From Palaemon carinicauda (Eukaryota; Arthropoda; Malacostraca; Decapoda; Palaemonidae): 64,000 nucleotides of DNA. Of the stretch, positions 41,993 to 52,684 are shown one piece after another. How positions within the stretch are numbered: position 1 is the stretch's first letter; each line of letters begins with the position of its first letter. The stretch spans positions 10,713,395-10,777,394 of the forward strand of contig NC_090736.1 in assembly GCF_036898095.1 (NCBI RefSeq), read 5' to 3'. The notes beneath the pieces were generated by a model. That model saw only the letters and a program-made list of their open reading frames with translations, did no database searches and was not told where the DNA came from. A program made the position numbers and the translations under genes.

Positions 41993-43700
41993 GTGATAAT
42001 TGCGCAAAGTGTTATCAGTGTTGCGACCGAGGGTTCGTCTGTTCGTGCCTGTCGTTCGCCTAGTCCGAGACCTCTTGCAAGCTCCCAAGCCCAGGGGAGA
42101 AGTAATGTCGTACGACTTATGGGTTCGAGAGGACTTGATCAGCGAACAGACGTTCCCTCTATGGTTTCAGGCGTGTCTCATCAACACCGCCCCTACCATA
42201 AGACGAGCGAGACGATTTTCTCCTCGTCATCCGAAGGCTTTTCGCATAAGAAACCGTGGAACAAGGTTTCGAGGCCCTTTAAGCGAAAGTCAGTCCTTTC
42301 AGGACAGGTCCAGCGTCCTGGTTTTAACTATTAGGACAGCTCTGACCCTATGCAGTCATCGGAAGACTGCTCGCCGCCTAAACAAAAGCGTAACGCAGGC
42401 TCCGAGAGTCTTTTTGTAGGCAAGGTTTTACAGTCACAGACGTTACCCTCGTCTCTTACCGCAACCATTCCCGTTGATCCTAAATGGGTTGTACGGTAAG
42501 ACATGCAGAATAAGCTTGCCTCTCTTATGGAGGACTATTCTACTGAGCAGGTTCACGATGATCCTCGCCGCTTAGCTGATCGAGATCCTGGCCGTCAGCC
42601 GCCCAAACGAACCTTTGCTCGTCCTGTTGACGTTGACGTTACAAAGTCACGTCAGTCACGTTTTGTAGAGCCTCACTCGATGCAGTCCAGTGTTGAATTT
42701 CAGCCGCTTGTGGACGTTCAGCCGCTGCCGCATGCTCTTGTTGACGTTCAGGACGTTCGCCAACCAGCGAAGTTGACTTGTTTTGACGTTGAGCGTCAAG
42801 CACCGCAGTCAAGAGTTGTTTTGACTGCTCAGTCTAGGCAGTCAAGGCAGTCTCGAGTTGACGTCGAGCGTCCTCCCACACCTGTTGGTTGTTGCTGGTC
42901 AGTCCTTTAAGCAGTTACATGACATAGCGTCCTTGACTGCTACTGTTGCTCCTTTGCGTGTGGACTCTGCTTGTCAGGCATTGCCACCACGGCAGGTCTC
43001 TCCCTTGCTTGAGACTCGGCTATTGTCGGACAAGGTTCCTTCAGATGAGGAAGTTGCTGTTCCCCCTCCTACTGATATTCCCTTGAGGACTCTGTCAGAC
43101 GGAGAGGAGCCTAAAGCTGCTCAGCCCTCTATGGACTTTAAATAAATCATGCTGATTTTTAAGGATCTTTGTCCGGATCTTTTTGTAACTGCTGCTCCTC
43201 GTTCGCCTAAACGTCAGAGTTTACACTAGGCCTAGCTACTTCGAAGCCGTTGTTTTATAAGCTAGTGCTCTCTCGCTCTTCTAAGAGAGCTTTACGTTTG
43301 CTAGGCGACTGGTTTATCACCAGGAGGAGTTTGGGGGAGACAGCCTTTGCTTTCCCTACTTTTAAGCTGGCTTATAGAGCGAGAGTCTGATATGACACGG
43401 GAGAAGTTCTCGGCTTGGGAGTTCCTGCCTCTGCCCAGATAGACTTCTCAAACCTCATAGACTCTCCCTGGCGCCTGGCCATGAGACGCTCCAAGATTTT
43501 ATGGTCGACTTCAGAGCTAGACCATCTCCTGTTAGGAGTTTTTTCGAGCGTTTGAAGTTTTGCTGTACAATTATGTCATGCATAAACAAGGCTTTCAGGG
43601 ATGGCTCCAATGATCTGACAGCCACGTTCTCTGCAGGAACAAGTCCCTCAGGGATGGCTCCAATGATCTGGCAGCCATGTTCACTGCAGGAGTACGTAAG
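41993..43700 (+). pseudogene. Gag remnant, DIRS copy C
   Basis: Pieces in several frames match Gag A: SSVRACRSPSPRPLASSQAQ with GRSNVV, VSRPFKRKS (41993-42334), then a Gln/Asp/Val-rich repeat (VDVQPLPHALVDVQDV, 42503-42910), LFKDLCPDLF-TAAPRSPK (about 43150), CINKAFRDGSNDL (about 43577). Many stops are present. A 54-base tandem duplication (43595-43700, GGGATGGCTCCAATGATCTG twice) is specific to this copy. The N-terminal Cys cluster is missing, probably lost with the region around the pogo insertion. Confidence 0.7.
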
Positions 43701-43739
43701 AGGCAAGTGCGCTCAATGTGTTCATTGTCAAGACAAACT

Positions 43740-45437
43740 TCACGATGAAGTCTACCAGGCTGTCTTGACAGCATTAATGGAAGGCGACTGGATGGTCTCT
43801 CTCGACCTTCAGGAAGCATACTTCCACATTCCTATACACCCGGATTCCCAACCGTTTCTGAGGTTTGTTTACAGGAATGTGGGGTACCAGTTTCGAGCCC
43901 TGTGCTTTGGCCTCAGTCCTGCTCCTCTCGTGTTTACGAGGCTCATGAGGAATGTGGCAAAATCCCTCCATCTATCGGGGATCCGAGCCTCCCTGTACTT
44001 GGACGACTGGCTTCTCAGAGCATCGTCCAGTCTTCGCTGTCTGCAGGATCTACATTGGACGTTGAGTCTGGCCAGGGAGTTGGGACTTTTGGTCAACCTA
44101 AAAGTCCCAACTGATCCCATCCCAGATTATTCTATATTTGGGGATGGAGATTCGCAGTCCAGTTTTTTTTCGGGCTTTTCCGTCTGCCACCGAATAGAAC
44201 AAGCCCTACTCGAAGTCCAACTAATGCTGAAAAGAAAACGTTTGTTCAGTCAGGAGTTGGAACAGTCTCGTAGGGACTCTCTCATCCCTGGAGCAGTTTG
44301 TCTCTCTAGGGAGACTACACCTTCTGCCTCTCCGGTTCCATCTAGCCTCTCACTGGAACTAGGACAAGACGTTAGAGACGGTATCATTCCCAGTCTCCGA
44401 ACCAGTAAAGGCATGCCTGAAATGGTGGGACAGCAATATCAGTCTGAGAGAGGGACTATCCCTAGCAGTCAAGAACCCAAACCACGTGTTGTTCTCAGAC
44501 GCGTCGGATTTGGGTTGGGGTGCGACCCTGGACGGTCGGGAATGCTCGGGTCTGTGGACCTCAAGTCAGAAGAGCATGCACATCAACGGCAAGGAGCTAT
44601 TAGCAGTCCACTTGGCCTTGATGATATTCGAAAGCTTCTTCGAAACTAAGTGGTAGAGGTCAACTCAGACAACACCACAGCTTTGGCGTACATCTCCAAG
44701 CAAGGAGGCACACACTCCTTCATGCTGCTCGAGATCGCAAGGGACCTTCTCTTATGGTCAAGAAATCGAGGCATCTCCCTGTTGACGAGATTCATCCAGG
44801 GGGACTTGAACGTCTTGGCAGACTGTCTCAGTCGGAGGGGTCAGGTGATACCCACGGAATGGACCCTCCACAAGGACGTGGGCAAGAGTCTTTGGGCTAC
44901 TTGGGGTCAACCCACCATAGACCTCTTTGCCTCTTCGTTGACCAAAAGGTTACCAATCTACTGTATTGCTCTCCAGTCCTAGATACTGAAGCAATCCACA
45001 TAGACGCGTTTCTACTGGATTGGTCTCTTCTGGACTTATATGCATTCCCACCATTCAAGATAGTCAACAAGGTACTGCAGAAGTTCGCCTCTCACGAAGG
45101 GACAAGGTTGACGTTGGTTGCTACCCTCTGGCCCGCGAGAGAGTGGTTCACCGAGGTACTTCAATGGCTGGTAGACTTTCCAAGAAGTCTTCCTCTAACG
45201 GTAGATCTGTTACGTCAGCCCCACGTAAAGAATGTCCATCAAAGCCTCCCAGCTCTTCGTCTGACTTCCTTCAGACTATCGAAAGACTCTCAAGAGCTCG
45301 AGGCTTTTCGAAGGAGGCAGCCAGTGCGATTGCAAGAGCGAGGAGAGCTTCTACCATTAGAGTATACCAGTCGAAGTGGGAAGTCTTTCGAGACTGGTGC
45401 AAGTCAGCATCTGTGTCCTCGTCCAGTACCTCTGTAG
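43740..45437 (+). pseudogene. RT/RNase H remnant, DIRS copy C
   Basis: Begins mid-RT after a deletion: GDWMVSLDLQEAYFHIPIHP, QFRALCFGLSPAPLVFTR, ASLYLDDWLLRA (YLDD at about 43997-44008). A frameshift near 44100 (NLK then VPTDPIP, where the other frame keeps KSQLIPSQ) and stops scramble the thumb. RNase H persists as MHINGKELLAVHLAL and VNSDNTTALAYISKQGGTHS (44650-44982). The pol tail is in yet another frame: DAFLLDWSLLDLYAFPPFKI, PAREWFTEVLQWL to 45437. It has Lys where copy A has the stop at 14450. Confidence 0.85.
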
Positions 45438-46334
45438 CCCAAATCGCAGATTTTCTTTTACATCTGAGAAAGGTTCGCTCCCTTTCAGCCCACGATTAAG
45501 GGCTACAGGAGCATGTTGGCTTCGGTCTTTCGACATAGAGGCTTAGATCTTTCCAACAATAAAGATCTCCAAGATCTCCTTAAGTCTTTCGAGACCTCTA
45601 AGGAACGTCGTTTGGCAACTCCTGGATGGAACTTAGACGTGGTCCTAAGGTTCCTCATGTCAGACAAGTTTGAGCCATTACATTCAGCCTCCCTGAAGGA
45701 TCTCACCCTCAAGACACTTTTCCTAGTGTGCTTGGCTTCGGCTAAAAGGGTCAGTGAACTTCATGCCTTCAGTAAGAACATCGGCTTTTCTACAGAAAAA
45801 GCCACTTGTTCACTTCAACTTGGTTTCCTGGCCAAAAATGAACTGCCTTCTCGTCCTTGGCCTAAATCTTTTGATATTCCTAGCTTATCAGAGATCGTAG
45901 GCAACGAACTAGAGAGAGTATTATGCCCCGTTAGAGCTCTTAAGTTCTATTTAGCTCGTACTAAGTCATTACGAGCTAAATCTGAGGCATTATGGTGCTC
46001 AGTTAAGAAACCATCATTGCCTATGTCAAAGAATGCTTTGTCATATTTTATCAGATTTTTAATACGAGAAGCTCATTCTCACTTGAATGAGAAAGACCGA
46101 TGTTTGCTTAAGGTTAAGACGCATGAAGTTAGAGCTATAGCAACCTCTGTGGCCTTCAAGCAAAATAAATCTCTGCAAAGTATTATGGACGCGACTTTTT
46201 GGAGAAGCAAGTCAGTGTTCGCGTCATTTTACTTAAAAGATGTCCAGACTCTTTACGAGGACTGCTACACACTGGGTCCATTCGTTGCAGCGAGTGCAGT
46301 AGTGGGTGAGGGTTCTACCACTACATTACCCTAA
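45164..46334 (+). pseudogene. Tyrosine recombinase, DIRS copy C (one frameshift)
   Basis: Starts MAGRLSKKSSSNGRSV at 45164 and runs to about 45490 (VYQSKWEVFRDWCKSAS, IADFLLHLRKVRS). A small indel in the SLSAP-TIKGYRS stretch then shifts the frame, which is open to TAA 46334. Catalytic residues are all present: Arg in AKRVSELHAF, HEVRA, Trp in FWRSKSVF and Tyr in SFYLKDV. Only this one lesion separates it from a functional-length recombinase. It is closely similar to copy A. Confidence 0.9.
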
Positions 46335-46730
46335 TTCCAATATCCTTTTTAATCTGTCTCTTGAAATGTTTTTAATATTGTTTTTTTTTGGGTTGTACGG
46401 AAGGCTAAGAAGCCTTTCGCATCCTGGTTGATTTGGTGGGTGGTCAAAGTCATTTCTTGAGAGCGCCCAGATTAGGGGTTTGATGAGGTCCTGTTGTATG
46501 GGTTGCAGCCCTTAATACTTCAGCTCCTGGGAATCTTTCAGCATCCTAAGAGGATCGCTGGGCTTCGTGAGGAAGACAGACTAATAAGGCAGAGTAATCG
46601 TCTAAGTCAACTTCCTTACCAGGTACCTTTATATATTTGGGTTTTGTTATGATATAACTGTCAAAAACTCTAAGCATATACGTTGTAAACTTAATTAACT
46701 CTGGTCTCTACCCACCACCATGGGTGTGAA

Positions 46731-46827
46731 TCAGCTATTATATATTCACCGGCTAAGTTAAATATTTAAAAATGATATTTTAATTATAAAATAAATTTTT
46801 GAATATACTTACCCGGTGAATATATAA
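46731..46827. repeat. Internal complementary region (ICR), DIRS copy C
   Basis: 46732-46770 (AGCTATTATATATTCACCGG...TATTTAAAA) is the reverse complement of the left outer end. 46771-46827 (ATGATATTTTAATTATAAAA...GGTGAATATATA) is the reverse complement of the right outer end. Confidence 0.92.
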
Positions 46828-46869
46828 ATTAAAGGCCCCCCCTTCCTCCCCGATAGAGACCCAGCGGGA

Positions 46870-47064
46870 TGAGAAAAATTGGGTCTGTTTACATGTATAT
46901 GCGGTATCTGGCCGATAGTTGGCCCTGGTGGGCACACCCGCAACCTTCATAGCGATCGCTCGCGAGTTTTTGTGTGTGTTTTCTGTCGAGCCGCTGGAGC
47001 AGCAGCTATTATATATTCACCGGGTAAGTATATTCAAAAATTTATTTTATAATTAAAATATCAT
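46870..47064. repeat. Right inverted terminal repeat, DIRS copy C
   Basis: Inverted partner of 36631-36807, ending TATTCAAAAATTTATTTTAT...ATATCAT at about 47064. Confidence 0.9.
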
Positions 47065-47899
47065 ATTTCAAGAAACTAACCTCAGGACATCAGTTCAAAT
47101 TCTGATCTCTACCTAAGCCACTACTTTATCAATGTCCCATCTAACACAAGTCCCAAAATAGGTTTAGAAATTGATTCCCCCCCCCCCCATACTAATCTAA
47201 TCATACATGTACATATTGTCCTCTTATCTTAATCATAAAACACACAAAGGCTAATAATGCCTCGGTGGTCCCATCTGATACAGTCATATCAAAACAGGTC
47301 AGATAATCTTAACATTAAATTCAAATCCTGATGTCCTGCAAATTTTTTTCTATAAGAATATAAATAATCCTTATTATAAGTAATATGAGACTTGTTATAA
47401 AAATTTACTTAAATGAGTGGAGAGATATTAAGATCAAGACTACCAACTCTGTATTTTGCCTCAAATGCTAGCAGTCTTATAGAGTGACTGGGCTTGTAAT
47501 ACTGCAAGAGTTTAGCAGCAGAAGGAACTAAATTATTTAAAGATTGTGGCCTTCGAATCAGTTATGTGCACATTATCAGAACCCTTACTGAAGGCAATAT
47601 TCTTAATCATTAGATTGAACTTGAAGAGTTAGGTTTGGTTTGGCACCAGGGTGGGAAGAACCAGAATCATCATTGTTAAGGGAGGATCCCCTGGACTTCT
47701 GAATTTTAACAAAGGAAGCAAGTAATGTCAAGAGCTTGTGAAGTTCATCACTATTGAAAGATGACTTAACTTGTGTATTGTTCAAAGATGGAGGTGTGTT
47801 ACAATATTGTCGTCATCCTCCCCACTATAATCAACTAGCTTAATCTTCCATAGTTATTCCCCTGATCTAACAACGTTTCTTTTTGCACTTAGAACTGGT
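47065..47899. other. BTAF1 intron with diverged repeat S
   Basis: Contains a C-run (47181-47189) and a diverged copy of repeat S from about 47460 (TTTAGCAGCAGAAGGAACT, TATCAGAACCCTTACTGAAG), also seen at 32156 and 54700. No protein was recognised. Confidence 0.4.
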
Positions 47900-48572
47900 A
47901 ACTTGATTGGCAACCATAGAAACATACTTATCCATGACTAGTATCATGGGTGAAAAACAGTCTTCAGAATGATTATTTAAATCACAGTATTACCCCCTAC
48001 AAAATACTCAAAGGGAAGGCAGATCATGATCTCCCAGAAACAATTAGTGCGCATTCAAGGCAGTAATAGTTAAAAAAACCTGGGAAAGACATTTTAATTT
48101 GAGCAGTTTGTAAACAATCTGGAGAACCTGTGAGCGCTGCTGATGCGATAAAGAAAACCTCAGAGGCAGAGTATCGAGCAAGGCAGTTTTTTGGCTTCAT
48201 ACCACTTACCACTAAAATGAATCCATTTCTTTGTTAACTTGATTGGCAACCATAGAAACATACTTATCCATGAGTGGTATCATGGGTGAAAAGCAGTCTT
48301 CTTAATGATTATTTAAATCACAGTATTACCTCCGACACAATACACAAAGGGAAGGCAGATCATGATCTCCCAGAAACAATTACAGTGCGCATTCAAGGCA
48401 GTAATAGCTAATAAAACCTGGGGAAGACATCTTAATGAGCATCATGTAAACAATCGGGAGAATGTCTGAGCACGGCCGATGCGATAAAGAAAACCGCAGA
48501 GACAGAGTATCGAGCATGGCAGTTTTTTGGCTTCATACCACTTACCACTAAAAGGGATCCATTTATTTGTTA
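47900..48572. repeat. Two-copy tandem repeat, 336-base unit
   Basis: Unit 1 starts AACTTGATTGGCAACCATAG at 47900 and unit 2 starts with the same 20 bases at 48236. Both continue through GGGAAGGCAGATCATGATCT, GATGCGATAAAGAAAACC and GGCTTCATACCACTTACCAC. The units are highly similar with scattered substitutions and small indels. Related single segments occur at 32640 (repeat S). Confidence 0.92.
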
Positions 48573-48810
48573 AGTGCATGAATTTATTGAAGGGAAACAA
48601 ATGAGAAGTTTCTAATTTTATGGGCCATTGTTAATTAAACTGAGCTTCTGAAGAAGCAATATGAACATCAAGTGAGGTTCATAGAAACAAGCAATTTTTC
48701 ATGAATATGAAAATTCTGTTTTCTTACCATTTCAAAGAGAAAACTTATATGATGGATTAAAGTTTTCCGAACTCTAACCTGACAGGGAAGTCAAAGGATT
48801 AAAGCATTAG

Positions 48811-48893
48811 AGTAATCCCTTGGCTATTGCGGGGTTTCCGTTCCAGGACCCCCACCACTCCCCGCGATATCTGAAAAACTGCGATGTAGGTAC
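48811..48893. repeat. Pogo/Tigger-like terminal repeat, lone end
   Basis: AGTAATCCCTTGGCTATTGC followed by GGGG...CCAGGACCCCC...CCCCGCGATA and GAAAAACTGCGATGTAG. This resembles ends of Tigger elements with GCGGGG sub-terminal palindromes. No opposite end or transposase was found nearby, so it is a MITE or fragment. Confidence 0.5.
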
Positions 48894-49520
48894 AGAAATC
48901 TATGGTATATTTTTCTATTCTATAAAATTGTTGTATTTTTTTATTTTCTTTGTAAATTGAAGTTATTCTAACCCCTCCTAACACTTTTATAAGCCTGTTA
49001 TACACTTAAAATACATGATAACACACTTTTACTGTAGACTCATCATTACGTATATCCATATGTATATGTTACTTAAAAATTTAAAATCTGAACACTCATT
49101 AACGTATCTACTGTTCGGCATTGCTATGCTGCTAACCAAACTACGTCCATTTGATGTGGCCACAACATAAATTTCAATTTTACTTAACTGTATTCAATAG
49201 TAATGTCTGTAATATTCACATATTAGTCACTTGTCATATGACAAGTGTGTAAACTTGGAGTATGAATTCCATTTTATTTTAAGATTTTATTTTGTTGTTG
49301 ATGGATGATCAAACTCACATAAATAATTATGAGATGCCCATTTTAATTTTACATTTTTATAACATGAAATAATCCTTTTGTCCTTTGATAAAGGAGAGTA
49401 CTACATCCTAATTTGGAAAATCCAGCTTTTGTAGAAGAACTCTCCTATAGTAAAGGACACAGGTTTGTATACCTATGGAGAATGCAAATTAGTATTTTTA
49501 AAATTTGCTATCACTTTCAG
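48894..49520. other. BTAF1 intron before exon h
   Basis: AT-rich. It may include the body of the Tigger-like fragment in its first 300 bases. It ends CACTTTCAG, the exon h acceptor. Confidence 0.4.
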
Positions 49521-49683
49521 GCAGCATCTGCCTGGTGTGACTTACTTGAGATTGGATGGCTCAGTACCAGCTGGGTCACGACATGCATTAGTACAAAGGT
49601 TCAATGCTGATCCCTCCATTGATCTTCTTCTACTTACAACACAAGTTGGAGGTCTTGGCCTAAACTTGACCGGAGCAGATACT
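49521..49683 (+). CDS. BTAF1: BTAF1 exon h: motif V
   Basis: The first base completes the Lys codon from exon g, then QHLPGVTYLRLDGSVPAGSR and LLLTTQVGGLGLNLTGADT, the helicase motif V region (GGLGLNLTGAD). It ends ACT|GTAAGT in phase 0. Confidence 0.96.
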
Positions 49684-52157
49684 GTAAGTGATATTCTTTA
49701 TTTTGTATGTAATTCTGTTATCCTACGAGCCTAAAAGCTTTAGGTTTTATTTTCATTAAATTCCTTGTGTATTCCAAGAGCAATTGACCATGCACTCTTA
49801 AATTTATTTATTATATTTTAATTCTCATTTTGTTCATGAAAGCTGTTTTGGTCATCACCGGAAAGAGTGTTATGAAATGGGAAGCCATTTAGATAATTTA
49901 TTACGCTTGAATGAAAAATTCTAATGTACAGTAGTGAAATTTTTTGATCTTGTAATAATAATGCACCATGTCTGGAAAATTTATATGTGTCTGTCAATGG
50001 GCGATTACTATTACAATGGAATAGATATTACCGAAAGGTAGTAAAAGAACAAATTTTTAATTTGGAAAGAACATTAAATAAAATAAGTCTCCTGCCTAAT
50101 CTGAGATTATATATTCTTTGGTAAATTACAGTTTGTGGGAGTGTATCTGTTTTTTTGTTTGGTTAATTATATTATACAATTACAATTTGTTTGTTACGAG
50201 TTATATCCATAGCCCTTACCTTGTAGTCATCATGCTAACGTCATCGAAGCCCCCAGCTTTCCGACCTGTTATCAAAAATACGACAAATTTCTACCCCACT
50301 CTCACATCTTTCCTCCCATGCCACCAAGTAGAACTTCACCACAGGCCTATTAATGCCAAGAACTTCATATAATCTTTGTCAACAACACTGTGGACTGGCT
50401 TCTCCAACTGCAGCTTACTTTAGCATCATGAGAATTTGAATAAGTTGTAGTAGAATTTGAAAAAGTTGCAAGGTGTGGTATATCTGGTTGTAAGGTAACA
50501 AATACTGTACAGGCATTTGCAAAATTGTTTTAAAATACACATGGTAGAATAGGTCTATTATTTACTACTTTCACTTCTTTTATTTTTTAGAATACTTAAA
50601 ATTAATTTCACTTGTGTATTGACCTGCATATAGGCATCAATGTCCTTAAATGTTAGGATGCCAAAAAATCTAAGATCAATCAATCAAAAATCAATTTACA
50701 TGTGTTTATGAATTAACTGTTGCAATTCTTGTATTTTGTGTATGGGTAGTTTGGTAGAAAATCTATCCCTTACAAATTCTGTGGTAGGAGTTTTATTTGC
50801 TCTCATTGAAAAGAAGTAGGACACCCAGATCTTAATCTTTATTTTGTATTTCTTGTGCTGTTTAGATAAAACAGTATCAGATGGTGCACAAGAGGCTACA
50901 GGTTTGTTTGGTAAATTTGTGGTGAAATGGAAAGAATAGTTGTGTTCTGGGATTAGGGTTGTCTCTGACATGTAGAAGCACTGAGGTTTAGTCCGAGTAT
51001 TTAGGACCCAATTTGGATTTAGATGAGATCACTTGTGTTGTAGAACAGTTTTCAAGCTGAAAATAAGTAGTGTCTTTAAGATTGATCAAATGCAGACTTT
51101 CTTTTCCTTATTATATTATATTACCCCTCCTTCCATTCAAGCATCTTCCATTCTCTGTCATAAAGATTGCGTAGTATGATGATAGGCCTTCTGGGTTTTG
51201 TACAGGGAGAGCGGCTAATTTCTTTAATTGATGAAAGGTTATGTTGGTACTTAAAATAACACATTTTGAGAAATTTAAGAAATGTAGATCTTGGCAATAT
51301 GTTAGGAATAGCATGAGACTTGGTTCAGGCATATACGATGTATACTTGCCAAGCATGTCCTTCTGAAAAAGATATTTCTCTGTGTAATAGCAAGTCAAAT
51401 TCTGCATTGAAAGCTGTGATTTCTTTTTTTTTCTTTCTCATCCCTGTCTGAAAGCAAAGATATCTTATGATATCAGGTTCTTCTCTTTCTTCAACTATTG
51501 GAATCCAGGTTGGCCAATGCAATCAGTCTCGAGACAGAAGAACTGGTCAAGAGCTCGAGTAAATCATCAAATTCTTGACTTAACGTCTTTGGATTAAATG
51601 CTAGTAATCAGCCTATGTAGTGATTAATGGTGTCGACACAGCCTGGCTATTAATAGTTATGCGATCTAGGCCAATAGTGATTCATGGGCATATTCTTTTT
51701 GTTAAATTACTTGCTTGTTTTATTAGAGTTTTGTTACAATGGTAAAGGAAGGCATTTTATCTTTATGGAAGGTAAAACGAAGAAATTACTAAATATTCCA
51801 TAATCAAGGCACACCTAGAATTTTATTAATGTCTATTGTCTCTCTCCATCACATACCCACCTCCAAAGAGCCCATGGCGCATCATTAATGTTCTTCTTGC
51901 CATTGAGGGCTCATATTTCATGATTATACTACAGTAGAGGCATGTAGTGAAAGATTGGAAATTTTAAAAATATGGTTAGATGTTAAACCAAGCATCGAGA
52001 GAAGCTGCAATATGAACATTAGGCAAGTATAAAATGAATTTTATTAAATTTTTTTTTTTTTTTATGCCACCCAAGTATCTTTTGCAGTCAATGAGATTTT
52101 TTGTCTCTCAAATAGTGAGGCTGCCAGGTCATTGGTTTATGTTTGATCATTTTCCAG
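49684..52157. other. BTAF1 intron
   Basis: AT-rich intron. The only recognised item is the inverted copy of the short repeat at about 50628-50695. The acceptor is TTTTCCAG at 52150-52157. Confidence 0.45.
50628..50695 (-). repeat. Short interspersed repeat, copy 2 (inverted)
   Basis: Reverse complement reads GATTGATTGATCTTAG, GGCATCCTAACATTTAAGG, CATTGATGCC, matching 9172-9236. Confidence 0.5.
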
Positions 52158-52294
52158 GTAATATTTGTGGAACATGATTGGAATCCAATGAGAGACTTAC
52201 AAGCAATGGATCGAGCTCATCGAATAGGCCAAAAAAAAGTGGTCAATGTTTATAGGCTGATCACTAAAGGAACGTTGGAAGAAAAAATTATGGG
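52158..52294 (+). CDS. BTAF1: BTAF1 exon i: motif VI
   Basis: Reads [57 protein letters not shown] is motif VI with the arginine finger of Snf2 ATPases. It ends ATGGG|GTAAGT, phase 2 (Gly codon finished by exon j). Confidence 0.97.
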
Positions 52295-52684
52295 GTAAGT
52301 TTTTATTTGTTTGTTTTTCGGTTTAGGTCAAATGGCCAAGACTTTTTGGAACGATTTGCTCAACATTTGTTGATAAATGTGGTACAGAGGAAATACATTA
52401 CTATGGAAGGAACATATAAGCCAGAAAATTTATTGAAGAATATACATTAAACAATTACCATAAAATTAGGAGTACAGTAGTTATGGGTAAGTATATAATT
52501 TTTCAGCATTGAAAATTTATTCATTGCCTTGTTTGTATAAAGGCAGTTTGTGATTGCTAATAATTTTTCAAACGCATAACCATCTATGTATGTATGTTAG
52601 AATATTTTAACTTGGTGGTTGTTTAAAAGACTTAAAAAGATACAATCGCCAATGTTTATAGAACAAACCTACTCATGTACACTA
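52295..52684. other. BTAF1 intron, nothing recognised
   Basis: AT-rich intron up to the tail of the reverse-strand LINE. Confidence 0.4.

Larger units (their letters stand above)
36631..47064 (+). mobile_element. DIRS-like retrotransposon copy C, decayed, with nested pogo element
   Basis: Left inverted repeat 36631-36807, Gag remnants 41993-43700, pol remnants 43740-45437, recombinase 45164-46334, ICR about 46731-46827, right inverted repeat about 46870-47064. It belongs to the same branch as copy A: shared right end (GGGTAAGTATATTCAAAAAT), shared Gag stretch (LASSQAQGRSNV), and closely similar RT and recombinase. Removing the nested pogo transposon (37118-41028) leaves about 6.5 kb. Frameshifts, stops and a deletion that fuses Gag to mid-RT make it inactive. 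Confidence 0.9.

Noticed and set aside
51111..51522. Reverse-strand ORFs of 65-98 codons
   Set aside because: No protein family was recognised. The sequence is intronic and AT-rich, and the frames look random.
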